Shown here: positions 1 to 9,087 of the stretch, one piece after another
Numbering within the stretch: position 1 is the stretch's first letter
Layout: each line of letters starts with the position of its first letter
Assembly (NCBI GenBank): GCA_022786605.1
Contig: JALFWW010000014.1
Span: 56,472 to 120,471, forward strand
Origin: Clostridia bacterium
GTDB lineage: Bacteria; Bacillota; Clostridia; Lachnospirales; Anaerotignaceae
DNA: 64,000 nucleotides
Reading direction: 5' to 3'
Notes under the pieces: model-generated
Databases searched by the model: none
The model's input: the letters and a program-made list of their open reading frames with translations, nothing else
What the model was told of the DNA's origin: nothing
Program-made: the position numbers and the translations under genes

Positions 1-815
1 AGTTCTTCTTTTTCTGCCTCTTCCGCAGTTTCTTTCGTTTCTTCCGCTTCTCCTTCTGCTGATTTTTCCTCATCAGTCTGTTCTTTGGCAGCTGTTTCTT
101 CCCCAGACTGCTCTACAGCCGCCGCATCCTCCGCAGCCTCTGCCGCTTCTTCCGCAGGCACCACATTGGGGAAGGATTCCAGCTGTTCCAACGCAAAGGA
201 TTCAAATGCGTCGTTCAGACTCTTTTCATAGCTGATATCGTTTAATCCAACCACAACGGGAATTTCCGCAGAATAATTCCGCTCTCCATCCACGCCTTCC
301 AGCACACGCCCGGCAATGACAGGTTTGGTATTGTCACCTGTTTTGATGGTTACCAACTGCTGGGTGCTGTCCCAAATGACCTCTGTCGCGAAATAATCAG
401 AAAATACATCGGAAGATACATATAAACAGCCATTGATGGCTTCCACTTCCCGATCCAGTGTGATTTCATAACCATTGAGTTCGGCGTCTTTGCTACCGCG
501 GTTCAAAAGCAGTTTCTTACCATAAAAAGAAATCTCTGTGGCTTTTTTCTCACGATCCCAGGAAACACTGCCGCCCAAGCCTTCCACCACGTTTCTGACA
601 GGCAGAAGCAGCACTTCCTCGTCATCATAATAGATTGGCATATTTTCCATATCCGCCAATGTTGTCGTATCACCAGCCTGAGGCGGCTGAGGTTTCTGGT
701 CCGCAACTTCCATTTCCAGTTCCTGCTGTCTGGTCAGGTACATGGAAAGAGACAGTGCGCCGCCAACCAGCGCTGCCGCCGCAACAACAATGACTGTTAA
801 TTTTTTCCATCCCAT
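1..815 (-). CDS. Membrane-anchored stalk-domain (copper amine oxidase N-terminal-like) protein, partial
   Basis: The frame is open from an ATG at 815 to the window edge, so the C-terminus is missing. A GAGGG ribosome binding site lies upstream. Residues 1-25 are an uncleaved-looking signal anchor (MGWKKLTVIVVAAAALVGG). Residues about 60-155 resemble the copper amine oxidase N-terminal/stalk fold of Clostridia, with the LLLPVRNVVEGLGG and VSWD patterns. A segment after residue 165 (AEIPVVVGLNDISYEKSLND) looks like the start of a DUF4163/DUF3298-type domain. A Glu/Ala-rich stretch follows from about residue 220 and may be a spacer or wall-crossing linker. The likely place is the outer face of the membrane; no enzymatic role can be read. 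Confidence 0.7.
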   Translation of the reverse strand, partial: MGWKKLTVIVVAAAALVGGALSLSMYLTRQQELEMEVADQKPQPPQAGDTTTLADMENMPIYYDDEEVLLLPVRNVVEGLGGSVSWDREKKATEISFYGKKLLLNRGSKDAELNGYEITLDREVEAINGCLYVSSDVFSDYFATEVIWDSTQQLVTIKTGDNTKPVIAGRVLEGVDGERNYSAEIPVVVGLNDISYEKSLNDAFESFALEQLESFPNVVPAEEAAEAAEDAAAVEQSGEETAAKEQTDEEKSAEGEAEETKETAEEAEKEE

Positions 816-950
816 ATTTTTCCCTCTTTCTTTGGGTTTTTCCCGTGCATCATACCACAATGACAGGGAAAAATCAACAAAACCACTGAAAAATTAGTAT
901 AATTGACAGATTTTTAAGAAAATTCCATCCGTAACTCCAAAAAGCCATGA

Positions 951-982
951 AAAAGCCTGCATGACTTTTTCATACAGGCTTT
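951..982 (-). terminator. Rho-independent terminator after the L,D-transpeptidase gene
   Basis: On the minus strand the arms AAAGCCTG and CAGGCTTT, with inner ATGA/TCAT pairing, form a hairpin directly after the stop codon at 987. A short T run follows. Confidence 0.7.
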
Positions 983-986
983 GTGA

Positions 987-1973
987 TTATGCAGAAAGTT
1001 CCACTGCTGTGTTTCTGCGGATCAGAACACGGTCAAGCCAGTTCTGCTCCATTGTATTGGAAAGAACAATATCTTCTGTCTCTGCGTTCCAAGAAATATC
1101 CGTTTCTGTAGCCACTGCCAGATCACGCAGCTTGTAATATGTTTTACCTTCGTAAATACAATAGGATACTTCCGCTGTTTTTCCTCCATATGTCATCTGA
1201 GAAGTGCCCATAGAATGAACAGTGTCTGAGGAAGAAACAGGCAGAGCAACGGTCTTGCCCAGTTGCGCGAATACTCTGCTGGCATCATCCGCTGTCAGAT
1301 AATAGGTCCCATCGCCATAAAAAGCATCCACAACAAAACTGCTCCTGGCGCTTTTGACATTGACGCTTTCCATTCTGGCATGATCTGGCAGGACTTTATG
1401 CCAGGGGTTTGCCGGATCAGGGTCTGTAGGGTCCCATCCCCTCAGTTTTGTATCATTGACATCCAGTTTCTGGGGCTGTTCTGGCTGGATAGGCAAAGGA
1501 TCATTGTTCTTCACCATACGCACAGTGGTACCCGCAGGACAATTGTCATAAATCCATTTTGCGTTTTCTACCGTCAAACGCACACATCCCATGGAAGCGG
1601 ATGTACCCAGTTTGTTGTATTCTGGATATTCCAGAGAACCTTTATCATACATGGTATAATAAGGTACGGAATGGAACAGGATGCTGCCGGTGATCCGTGT
1701 GGCATACTGACCATAAACATTGCCAAACAGGGCACGCCATACATATTTATCTGTGGTGCGGAATGTGCCGGTAGGTGTAGCGGGACCTACGGAACAGACG
1801 AACGCCCGATCAGGCACTGTATACTTCCCAGCGGCATCTTTTTTATAAACAGTGACCACGTTCTGTGTCAGATTGACTTCTACCTCATACGGATATTCTG
1901 CTGCCTGTGCCATCTGCGGTACGCCCATGAACAGAAAAAGCGCCAGAAACAACAATGATAATTTCTTTCTCAT
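987..1973 (-). CDS. L,D-transpeptidase (YkuD fold) with C-terminal stalk-like domain
   Basis: This is a secreted peptidoglycan cross-linking enzyme that makes 3-3 links. The chosen start is MRKKLSLLFL, preceded by GGGGGA; a longer in-frame start lacks a binding site. Residues 1-25 form a signal peptide (cut near AQA-AEY). The YkuD domain spans about residues 26-170. It contains the conserved His of SILFHSVPYY and the catalytic cysteine motif SMGCVRL. The last 120 residues (YYLTADDASRVFAQLG, YYKLRDLAVA, ISWNAET) look like a copper amine oxidase N-terminal-like stalk domain, as in the gene downstream, so the pair may share a wall-binding role. It is transcribed away from tmRNA and ends at a terminator. 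Confidence 0.85.
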   Translation of the reverse strand: MRKKLSLLFLALFLFMGVPQMAQAAEYPYEVEVNLTQNVVTVYKKDAAGKYTVPDRAFVCSVGPATPTGTFRTTDKYVWRALFGNVYGQYATRITGSILFHSVPYYTMYDKGSLEYPEYNKLGTSASMGCVRLTVENAKWIYDNCPAGTTVRMVKNNDPLPIQPEQPQKLDVNDTKLRGWDPTDPDPANPWHKVLPDHARMESVNVKSARSSFVVDAFYGDGTYYLTADDASRVFAQLGKTVALPVSSSDTVHSMGTSQMTYGGKTAEVSYCIYEGKTYYKLRDLAVATETDISWNAETEDIVLSNTMEQNWLDRVLIRRNTAVELSA

Positions 1974-2029
1974 GTAAATCCCCCTTTTTTCGCATAAAAA
2001 TATCCAAAAAAAATGCAGAAGAAAAGCAA

Positions 2030-2197
2030 CTTCCACTTAAGAAAACACTGTTTTTTATTTGATTGATTTCTTAAGGGGAAGTGCGACGGCTATCTTCATA
2101 AGAAAACATACGAAATAAAATCTAAATTAGAATCAGAAAGCCGAAATCCGCAGTATCATCAGGATTTCGGCTTGCTTTGTTTGCTTATGAAGATACC
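2030..2197 (-). repeat. Dispersed structured 3' repeat, copy A
   Basis: Copy A of a five-copy family (others at 4571, 23711, 47629, 51101). In the minus-strand sense it begins about 75 nt after the tmRNA 3' end. An outer stem (TATCTTCATAAG with CTTATGAAGATA, 12 bp perfect) encloses a terminator-like hairpin (GCCGAAATCC with GGATTTCGGC). A second hairpin built on CTTAAGAAA/TTTCTTAAG and CTTCC/GGAAG follows. Confidence 0.8.
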
Positions 2198-2272
2198 CCT
2201 GATCTTCTGCGCAGTTTTTGGAACAAATCCCCTTTGCCACTTCATGCAGCAAAGTCTGTTTTGTTCTTAGAA

Positions 2273-2627
2273 TGGAGATGAGGGGAGTCGAACCCCTGTC
2301 CGAAAACCCATCTGTAAGAACTTCTCCCATCACAGTCAGTCTTTTAAAATTCCCTCAGACCATCGCCGAATGACAGGCTATGTTCCTCGGTAGCTTCATG
2401 AGTCTTTTTCCGCCGCAAAGCTTAAGCGAAAAAGTGCCCCGCCAAGTCGATGCCAAGCTCCCCGGCGGCAGGAATCCGGGGGTTGACAGCTGCCGCAATT
2501 AGGCAGCGTATGCTAATTTATTGTTGTCGTTTCTTTTTAGAAAAGTTTCCGGCTTGATGACGCAGTTCACCGGTCTGCGGATGGCTATCCCTACTTTCAA
2601 GACTCCCGTCGAAACCATTACATCCCC
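2273..2627 (-). ncRNA. ssrA: tmRNA (SsrA)
   Basis: The 355-nt RNA rescues stalled ribosomes together with SmpB. The 5' end GGGGATG pairs with the 3' CATCTCC to form the tRNA-like acceptor stem. The T-arm reads GACAGGGGTTCGACTCCCC and the 5' part carries the typical GTAATGGTTTCGACGGG. CCA is not encoded. The tag reading frame ends at 2499 and encodes an ending of ...NDNNKLAYAA-stop; the exact resume codon (AAA or AGA just before) is uncertain. The RNA starts only 7 nt after the smpB stop codon, so it is probably cut from an smpB-ssrA transcript or uses a promoter inside smpB. Confidence 0.95.
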
Positions 2628-2634
2628 GTGTGTC

Positions 2635-3108
2635 TTATAAAGTAAGATTACGAATCTTAAACTCTTTTTCCGCCTGACGACGCATATCGTTTTTGGCAAT
2701 GGTCTCACGCTTGTCATAGAGTTTTTTACCCTTTGCCAGAGCGATATCCACTTTTACCAGACTGCGGTCGAAGTAGACCTTCAGAGGTACCACCGTATAT
2801 CCGGCAGCCTGCACCTGTGCGGCAATCTTGCGGATTTCATTTTTGTGCAGCAGCAAACGTCTGGTACGCAGAGGGTCTTTGTTGAAAATATTCCCCTGTT
2901 CGTAAGGACTGATATGCATGTTCATAATGAAAGCCTCGCCGTTCTCAATACGGATAAAACTTTCTTTCAGACTGTATTTACCAGCCCGCAGACTTTTCAC
3001 CTCTGTGCCAACGAGAGAAATGCCTGCCTGATACACGTCTTCGATGAAATAATCATGATATGCTTTTTTATTCTGTGCAATCAGCTTTGTGCCGTTTCCC
3101 TTTGCCAT
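2635..3108 (-). CDS. smpB: SsrA-binding protein SmpB
   Basis: SmpB binds the tRNA-like domain of tmRNA and delivers it to stalled ribosomes. The sequence has the family's core: [20 protein letters not shown], the GTEVKSLR motif, [11 protein letters not shown], and the basic C-terminal tail [12 protein letters not shown]...RRQAEKEF. At 157 residues it has the usual length. The start MAKGNGTK is chosen because AGGAAG stands 6-8 nt upstream. A longer start 14 codons earlier sits a few bases from the -10 box and has no binding site. It is directly followed by ssrA. Confidence 0.96.
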   Translation of the reverse strand: MAKGNGTKLIAQNKKAYHDYFIEDVYQAGISLVGTEVKSLRAGKYSLKESFIRIENGEAFIMNMHISPYEQGNIFNKDPLRTRRLLLHKNEIRKIAAQVQAAGYTVVPLKVYFDRSLVKVDIALAKGKKLYDKRETIAKNDMRRQAEKEFKIRNLTL

Positions 3109-3155
3109 TGGCTCACTTCCTGTCTGCTTTTCTGCCGTTTTCTTCTGCATGATAG

Positions 3156-3183
3156 ATTATATCACAGATTCCAAAAAAATCAA
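3156..3183 (-). promoter_or_regulatory. Promoter of smpB-ssrA
   Basis: TTGATT and TATAAT with a 16-bp spacer on the minus strand, ending about 48 nt upstream of the smpB start. Confidence 0.6.
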
Positions 3184-3386
3184 ATGACGTTTCTGTTACA
3201 AATTCTGATATATTTTTTGAAATATTTTTAAACAAGCGGTTCTTTGCTGTCCGCCTTCCATCATCCCTGTCAAAACAGGGAAAACTTACAATATTCTTAC
3301 AGTTCTCTGTCTTATCCAAAGTTCTCCTGTTTTATGCTATGATAAAAATAAGATATTATTCTTTTTTTTCAGGAGGGGGGCATATT

Positions 3387-4553
3387 ATGACAGCATCCAT
3401 GACAGAATGGAACACGACACAACTGGATGCAGAAACAATGAAGGCTGATTGCCCATGGCGGCGTTTTTTCGCCCGCAGTCTGGACCTTCTCATCTGCAGC
3501 ACCATTTATGAACTCTTTATGGGTGCCATTCTCCGCATCAATCTGCTGGACCGTTCTTTTTTGTTGAGCTTAGTGGATATTTATATGAGTTTTGGCATCC
3601 TGTTTCTGCTGGAACCGCTGCTTCTGAACCGATTTGGCACCACACTGGGAAAATGGATTTTGGGTATTTCCCTAAGCAAAATAGATGGCGGCAATTTATC
3701 TTACGAAGAAGGCTTTTCCCGTTTATGTCAGGTATTCTGGCGAGGTTATGGGCTGCAAATCCCCATTTATAATCTGGTACGGCTTTACAAAAGTTATACC
3801 CTTTGCAGTGAAGAAGGGAAAATGACTTGGGATACAGAAACTCTTTACCATGTCCAGCCAAACCGCTGGTATCGTGTCATTGGGTTCATTGCAGCCTACG
3901 GGGTAGTCATGTGTATCAGCGTCGGCGCAAGTTTCTGGGGTTCCAGCCCCCTGCATGTGGGAGCGATCACTCCGCAGGAATTTGTAGAAAACTATAATCA
4001 GGACGCAAAATTCCTTTCCAAAAACCGACATAAGAAGGATGCACTGATCTTCACGGAAGGAAACAACATCTACACCCTATCTGAGTCACCCTTTTTCGAG
4101 GATGACCTGACAGCCATATTCATTGACAAAGATATACCGGCAAAAATGGAAATCACCGAAACAGATGGTATCGTAACCGCCCTGACCATCACCCACGAGG
4201 TACCCGCATCGGCAGACTCCATTTCTACTTATGAACAGCCTCGTCTGCTTTCCATCCGTAATCTGCTTTATGCGCAAAAGGGATTCCACAGAGGTTTCCT
4301 GCCGCCCCAAACCACTTTTACACTGACAGACAACGGCAAAACGGTTACGGCAAATCCTGTTGTGATGATGGTGGATCATCCTGTGGAAAGTTTCACTGGT
4401 ACTTTAGAAGGCTGGGAAATGACACAAACCATCTCCTATGACAGAGAAGCTTATTCCTATTGGAATCCTCTTGAAATGATACAAAAAAATGAGGAGGGTC
4501 CAGAAGCAACGCAGCCCTATACAATGACATTCTCACTGAAGAAAGTCAACTGA
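3387..4553 (+). CDS. RDD-family membrane protein with large C-terminal domain
   Basis: The start MTASMTEWN follows a strong AGGAGGGGG site; an upstream in-frame ATG at 3339 overlaps the putative -10 box. Residues 20-145 form an RDD-like membrane domain: the CPWRRFFARSLDLLI motif with conserved Arg and Asp, two hydrophobic helices, then GTTLGKWILGI, typical of the family. A further membrane helix lies near 165-190. The last 190 residues are soluble and unrecognised, with several beta-type segments. RDD proteins are often transporters or unknown envelope proteins; no specific function is claimed. Repeat copy B follows the stop codon by 17 nt. Confidence 0.75.
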   Translation: MTASMTEWNTTQLDAETMKADCPWRRFFARSLDLLICSTIYELFMGAILRINLLDRSFLLSLVDIYMSFGILFLLEPLLLNRFGTTLGKWILGISLSKIDGGNLSYEEGFSRLCQVFWRGYGLQIPIYNLVRLYKSYTLCSEEGKMTWDTETLYHVQPNRWYRVIGFIAAYGVVMCISVGASFWGSSPLHVGAITPQEFVENYNQDAKFLSKNRHKKDALIFTEGNNIYTLSESPFFEDDLTAIFIDKDIPAKMEITETDGIVTALTITHEVPASADSISTYEQPRLLSIRNLLYAQKGFHRGFLPPQTTFTLTDNGKTVTANPVVMMVDHPVESFTGTLEGWEMTQTISYDREAYSYWNPLEMIQKNEEGPEATQPYTMTFSLKKVN

Positions 4554-4570
4554 TACAAAAACATCCTCTC

Positions 4571-4735
4571 AAAGACATTGCATAAGAAATCAAAGAAAGC
4601 TGAAATCCATACAAATACAAAGGATTCCAGCTTTCTTATTTTTACAGTATTTTATTAGATGTGTTTTCTTCTAAAGACTCCGTCACAATTCTTCTTAAGA
4701 AAACAAGGAAAAGAAAAGCCACTGTTTTCTTAAGG
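4571..4735 (+). repeat. Dispersed structured 3' repeat, copy B
   Basis: It lies downstream of the RDD gene in the same sense. The inner hairpin AAAGCTGAAATCC/GGATTCCAGCTTT comes first. The second hairpin has a perfect 12-bp inverted repeat, CTTAAGAAAACA (4694-4705) and TGTTTTCTTAAG (4723-4734). It also lies between convergent genes, so it may stop transcription from rnr on the other strand. Confidence 0.8.
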
Positions 4736-4765
4736 CAAAACTACTTCCAAGATTCCGTTTTTTAA

Positions 4766-6913
4766 TCAAAATTCAAAGACTTCTTCCGCAAACACAAAAT
4801 CAATGGTTCCCAATTCCTTGGATACCTTTGCTACAGTCACTTGCACAGCGTCCCCAAGGCGATAAATCTTTCCGCCTCTCTTGCCCACTACCTGCATGGT
4901 TCTTTCGTCAAATTCATAATAATCATCATCCAGCTGGGAAAGAGCAACCATGCCTTCCACAGTATTTGTCAGTTCCACATAAATGCCCCAGTTGGTCACA
5001 CCGGAGATGATGCCTTCATAAGTTTCACCGATTTTATCCAGCATAAATTCCACTTTCTTCAGTGCGTCTGTATCCCGTTCGGCATCCTCTGCCACACGTT
5101 CACGCTTGGAACAATGCTGGGCAATGTCTGGCATCTTCTTTCGGTAGGACTGCTCCCCTTTGCCGCTCATTTCTCCTGCCAATGTGAGCTTGATGAGGCG
5201 ATGGATTTCCAAGTCAGGATAACGACGGATGGGTGATGTGAAATGGCAGTAGTATTTTGCCGCCAGACCAAAATGCCCCTGATTGTCCGCTGTGTATCTT
5301 GCCTGCATCATGCTGCGCAGCACCATACGGGTGATGATGCGTTCTTCCGGCTTGCCTTCCGCTTCCGCCAGTACCCGCTGGATTTCTCTGGGATGGATTT
5401 CCCCATCTTTTTTCTTCACACGGTAGCCAAAACCACGGATAAACTGTTCCATTTTTTCCGTCTTTTCTTCATCCGGTTCCTGATGAGAACGGAACACGAA
5501 GGGAATTTCCTGCCAGAAGAAGTTTTCCGCAACAGTTTCATTGCAGACCAGCATAAATTCCTCAATAAGGTTTGTAGCAATATTCCGGTCATAGGGCTTG
5601 ATGTCAATTGGTTTGCCCTCCTCGTCCAGAATGATTTTGGATTCCGGCAGGTCAAAGTTCACAGAGCCGCGTTTTTTCCGTTTTGCTGCCAGAATTTCTC
5701 TCAGTTCGTTCATTTCTTCCAACATGGGAACGATTTCCGCATATTCTTCCAAAAGTTCCGGTGTCTTGTCCTCCAGAATTTCCCTTACGGCTGTATATGT
5801 CATACGGTAATCGGAGTAAATCACAGAATTGACTACCCGATGGTTCAAAACATACCCTCTGTGGTCGATTTCCATGATACAGCTCAATGCAAGGCGATCT
5901 TCGTGGGGATTCAGGGAACAAATGCCGTTGCTCAGTTTATGAGGCAGCATGGGAATGACCCGATCCACCAGATACACACTGGTGCCTCTTTCATAAGCCT
6001 CTTTATCCAAAGCCGTATGTTCCTGCACATAATGGGAAACGTCCGCAATGTGTACACCCAGTTCATAATTGCCGTTATCCAGTTTTGTCAGGGAAACAGC
6101 GTCATCCAAGTCTTTGGAATCTTCCCCGTCAATGGTGATGGTCAGCACATTTCGCAAATCTTCTCTGCCCATCATTTCTTTTTCACTGATTTCCAATTCC
6201 ACATGTTCGATTTCCTGATATACTTCCTCGGGGAATTCCACAGGCAGTTCATATCTGCGAATCACAGAAAGGATGTCCACTCCAGGGTCATTGATATGTC
6301 CCAGAATCTCAATGATTTTCCCTTCTGGATTCCGTCTGTCTTCGCCATAGTCTGTGATTTCCACCACAACTTTATGCCCTGTCACAGCACCCATACTGTT
6401 TTCTCTGGAAATGAAAATATCTTTTGCAACCTTTTTGTCGTCTGCTGTGACAAAACCGAATCCCTTCACCTGTTCATAAAGACCAACCAGCCGGGTCATG
6501 CCTCTTTCCAGCACACGGATGATGGTGCCTTCCGCTTTTCTGCCGCTGCCGCCACCACCAGTCACTTTATACAATACGCGGTCTTTCTGCATAGCACCAT
6601 TGGTTTCTGACGCTGGAATGAAAATATCCGCGCCGCCTTCGTCTGGTGTGACAAAACCAAAACCTTTTGCGTGGCTGATGAATGTTCCTGTTGCCATCTG
6701 CAACGCTTCCGGCACAGCCAGCTTGCCTCTTTTTGTTTCAAATATTTTCCCATCATCAATCAGTTCCGCGATGATTTGTTCAAAATATATGCGGTCCTCT
6801 TCTGGTACCCCCAGCAGCACACGCATATCTTTGCGTTTCATAGGTACATAAGCCGGATTCTTCATACATTCCAGAATTCTTTCTTTTCTTTCCTGTAACT
6901 GTTCTTTCTCCAT
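4766..6913 (-). CDS. rnr: Ribonuclease R
   Basis: A 715-residue 3'-5' exoribonuclease that degrades structured RNA and, with SmpB-tmRNA, non-stop mRNA. Domains in order: an N-terminal winged helix (about 1-65), cold-shock domains with the GFGFVTPDEGGADIFIP and GFGFVTADD motifs, the RNB catalytic domain with the Asp-rich active site DGEDSKDLDDAV, and a C-terminal S1 domain (YEGIISGVTNWGIYVEL). AGGAGG precedes the ATG. The order secG-rnr-smpB-ssrA is a common Firmicute arrangement, but the RDD gene and repeat B stand between rnr and smpB here. Confidence 0.96.
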   Translation of the reverse strand: MEKEQLQERKERILECMKNPAYVPMKRKDMRVLLGVPEEDRIYFEQIIAELIDDGKIFETKRGKLAVPEALQMATGTFISHAKGFGFVTPDEGGADIFIPASETNGAMQKDRVLYKVTGGGGSGRKAEGTIIRVLERGMTRLVGLYEQVKGFGFVTADDKKVAKDIFISRENSMGAVTGHKVVVEITDYGEDRRNPEGKIIEILGHINDPGVDILSVIRRYELPVEFPEEVYQEIEHVELEISEKEMMGREDLRNVLTITIDGEDSKDLDDAVSLTKLDNGNYELGVHIADVSHYVQEHTALDKEAYERGTSVYLVDRVIPMLPHKLSNGICSLNPHEDRLALSCIMEIDHRGYVLNHRVVNSVIYSDYRMTYTAVREILEDKTPELLEEYAEIVPMLEEMNELREILAAKRKKRGSVNFDLPESKIILDEEGKPIDIKPYDRNIATNLIEEFMLVCNETVAENFFWQEIPFVFRSHQEPDEEKTEKMEQFIRGFGYRVKKKDGEIHPREIQRVLAEAEGKPEERIITRMVLRSMMQARYTADNQGHFGLAAKYYCHFTSPIRRYPDLEIHRLIKLTLAGEMSGKGEQSYRKKMPDIAQHCSKRERVAEDAERDTDALKKVEFMLDKIGETYEGIISGVTNWGIYVELTNTVEGMVALSQLDDDYYEFDERTMQVVGKRGGKIYRLGDAVQVTVAKVSKELGTIDFVFAEEVFEF

Positions 6914-6941
6914 AGTTCCTCCTTTTCTCCTTTCTTTCTAC

Positions 6942-6968
6942 AAAAAAAGGGACGCATTTCTGCATCCC
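6942..6968 (-). terminator. Terminator between secG and rnr
   Basis: GGGATGCA/TGCGTCCC stem followed by seven T on the minus strand. It lies 10 nt after the secG stop codon, so part of secG transcription should end before rnr. Confidence 0.8.
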
Positions 6969-6978
6969 TCGCTTTTTC

Positions 6979-7221
6979 TTATCCAATCAGATTGATTACC
7001 AGTGCCAGAATCATGAACAGAGCGCCGCCAATCTTTGTATATCTTTCCAAAGCGCCTTCCATGGAACTGCCTTTATTTTTGCTCCAGTATGTGTCGCCGC
7101 TGCCGCCGCCGCTGACTGCGCCCAGACCTGCAGAGCGTTTGGACTGTAACAGAATAATTACGCACAATAATACAGATAAAATAATCATTACAACGGATAA
7201 TACTAAACCAAGTGTTGCCAT
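6979..7221 (-). CDS. secG: Preprotein translocase subunit SecG
   Basis: An 80-residue protein with two membrane helices (about 3-25 and 58-78) and the family's central motif (ILLQSKRSAGLGAVSGGG). It joins SecYE in the protein-export channel. GGGAGG precedes the ATG. It is transcribed from a promoter at 7291-7319 and followed by a terminator, then rnr. Confidence 0.93.
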   Translation of the reverse strand: MATLGLVLSVVMIILSVLLCVIILLQSKRSAGLGAVSGGGSGDTYWSKNKGSSMEGALERYTKIGGALFMILALVINLIG

Positions 7222-7290
7222 GTGTCAAAACCTCCCAATATTATTTGTAATGGTCACAAAAAACCATTCTCATTTTCAAACAGTAAAGGT

Positions 7291-7319
7291 ATTGTATCAT
7301 ACTACTGCCCTGCCTGCAA
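7291..7319 (-). promoter_or_regulatory. Promoter of secG
   Basis: TTGCAG and TACAAT separated by 17 bp on the minus strand, about 70 nt upstream of secG. Confidence 0.55.
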
Positions 7320-7385
7320 GTCTTTTTCCAAAAAAGTCAGCCATTCAAAAGGATTTTAAGAAAAATATCATTTTTCCGACAAAAA

Positions 7386-7417
7386 GAGCGAAAAAAATAT
7401 TGCAATCCTTTTCGCTC
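7386..7417 (-). terminator. Terminator at the end of the phage structural operon
   Basis: On the minus strand GAGCGAAAA...TTTTTCGCTC is followed by a T run, 28 nt after the last baseplate gene. It marks the downstream limit of the phage-like locus. Confidence 0.75.
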
Positions 7418-7444
7418 CTTTCCGAAAAAACAAACCCATGTATG

Positions 7445-8023
7445 CTAAATACATTCTACTGCTTCCATATATCCTGACAAATCCGCAAAAGGAATTTCCC
7501 CATAAGTCCATCCACTGTCTTTCAGCTGTCCGTGGGTCAGTGTACCCACTTTTCCATAGGTGTTGGTATTGAGCAGCACCTCAAATACCAGATTGGCAGG
7601 AATCAGTGTTCTCCAGTAAGCCAAAACCTGCTCTTGCTTTTCCTTTTGCCCAAGTTCCAGCACAACCGTCAGATGATATGCGCCATAATCCAACTTTATC
7701 TGATAATTTCCCGGACCGCAAAAAGTATCCAGCCATTCCTGCATCATGAAAAATGTGTACGGTCGTCTGCTGTTCCAGTAAGAAAGCACCCTTTCCCGCA
7801 AGATTTCCGTATCTTCCGTTTCCGAAACAAAGAGTCCCATCATCGTTGCCCGGCGCAAAAGCCCTTTTCGGCTGGAAGTCAGAATCCATTGATCCTGCTC
7901 CATCTCCTGTTTTGCACAGGCTTCTTCTTCTAGAATCCCCCCTTCTATTTCTCCCAATTTTTGAAATTCCGCATATTCCGCTACAAAGTCAGGTAAATAC
8001 TGCAAATATCTCTGTGCTGTCAT
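7445..8023 (-). CDS. Baseplate protein, XkdU/YmfQ (DUF2313) family
   Basis: A 192-residue protein whose position directly after the baseplate J gene, and motifs such as YLQYLPDFVAEY near the start and TFCGPGNYQIKLD in the middle, match the XkdU/YmfQ family of wedge-type baseplate proteins in PBSX-like and P2/Mu-like tails. Its start overlaps the stop of the J protein by 4 nt (ATGA), so translation is probably coupled. In most phages tail-fibre genes follow here; in this locus a terminator follows instead. Confidence 0.8.
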   Translation of the reverse strand: MTAQRYLQYLPDFVAEYAEFQKLGEIEGGILEEEACAKQEMEQDQWILTSSRKGLLRRATMMGLFVSETEDTEILRERVLSYWNSRRPYTFFMMQEWLDTFCGPGNYQIKLDYGAYHLTVVLELGQKEKQEQVLAYWRTLIPANLVFEVLLNTNTYGKVGTLTHGQLKDSGWTYGEIPFADLSGYMEAVECI

Positions 8024-9087
8024 GCCACCACCTCAAATTCTCCCAAAACAGGAATTTCATCCACTCCCATCTGCAAATTGTTTCCTTGTCCATTAATGGT
8101 GCAGTTCTGCACATCCAGCACTCCTGGCGCCGCAAGGGCTGCCGATTCCAGATAACTGATTCTTACGATCAGATATTCCGCCTCTGCCCACGTTTTACGC
8201 AGTTCCAGCAGATACGCCTGGATTCTTTCCTGTATTTCCCGTTTGCCGCTTTCTGTGTCCGCCTCTGCCTGCCATGTGATTTCCATGGAAAGATTGCATT
8301 TCACTTCCGTTACGCCTGCTACTGTTACCTTGTGTCCAATGGGCGCGATACCATATCCATCTCCTCGCTTTTCCGGGTCGATTTCTTTCTGCAAAGCCTC
8401 CAATTCCATTTCCGTAGGTGCTTTCCATCCTTGGTCGACAATGACCAGCTTCACTGTGCCGCCGCCCTGCCATACAGGATAGACCTTCACACCACCCACA
8501 TTCTGCAAAGCCCCGACTTTCAGTTTGTAGTCCGCAACATTTCCCCCAAATGCGTCTGCTGAAAAACTATCCATATACCGTTTCCGCAGCATATCGTCGC
8601 TTTCCGCGTCCTCGCCGTCTGTCCGCAGCTCTGTCAGCTTTGCTTCTGCCAGTCCTTCCAGATGGTTCACAGGCAGCAGCGTTCCCAGATAACTATTGCC
8701 ATCCTCTCCGGCTGTTTCGCATTCCAATACCACTCTGCCGTTTTCTTCCATAAGAACCTGATAGTAATAGGGCTCCAGATAAAACCGCTCTCCCTGTTTC
8801 AGTGGATAAGCTTCTCCTTCTGTATCTGTAAAACTTCCATAAAAAGTCGCCTTCGTTGCCTCTTTACGCATGACACCACGCTCCGCACATCGTCTGGTCA
8901 GGTCATCCCCTGTAGCCGTATCCGCAAAGGTTCTGTTTTCCAGCATGGTCAAATCCGCGTAAAAAGCCGCTGTTTCTGCCGCATTTGGTCCCATGGCATC
9001 AAAGATCAAACTTCCCTGCCGCCTATCCCTTTTGTCCTGGGTCATTGCCAGCTTTCTTTCCATCAATTCTTCATAACTTTCGTACAT
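8020..9087 (-). CDS. Baseplate J-like wedge protein (XkdT)
   Basis: A 355-residue baseplate wedge protein of contractile tails. Family features are the N-terminal GSLIFDAMGPNAAETAAFYADL, the repeated beta-rich middle (GEAYPLKQGERFYLEPYYY; GEDGNSYLGTLLPV) and GGVKVYPVWQGGGTVKLVIVD. The pattern TELRTDGEDAESDDMLRKR is characteristic of baseplate J. It lies immediately after the XkdS gene and overlaps the XkdU gene. It is expected to form the ring of wedges around the tube end that triggers sheath contraction. Confidence 0.88.
   Translation of the reverse strand: MYESYEELMERKLAMTQDKRDRRQGSLIFDAMGPNAAETAAFYADLTMLENRTFADTATGDDLTRRCAERGVMRKEATKATFYGSFTDTEGEAYPLKQGERFYLEPYYYQVLMEENGRVVLECETAGEDGNSYLGTLLPVNHLEGLAEAKLTELRTDGEDAESDDMLRKRYMDSFSADAFGGNVADYKLKVGALQNVGGVKVYPVWQGGGTVKLVIVDQGWKAPTEMELEALQKEIDPEKRGDGYGIAPIGHKVTVAGVTEVKCNLSMEITWQAEADTESGKREIQERIQAYLLELRKTWAEAEYLIVRISYLESAALAAPGVLDVQNCTINGQGNNLQMGVDEIPVLGEFEVVA

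Noticed and set aside
2499..2717. Protein frame of 72 codons ending in the tmRNA tag
   Set aside because: It is tmRNA sequence; only the last codons (the tag) are translated, by trans-translation.
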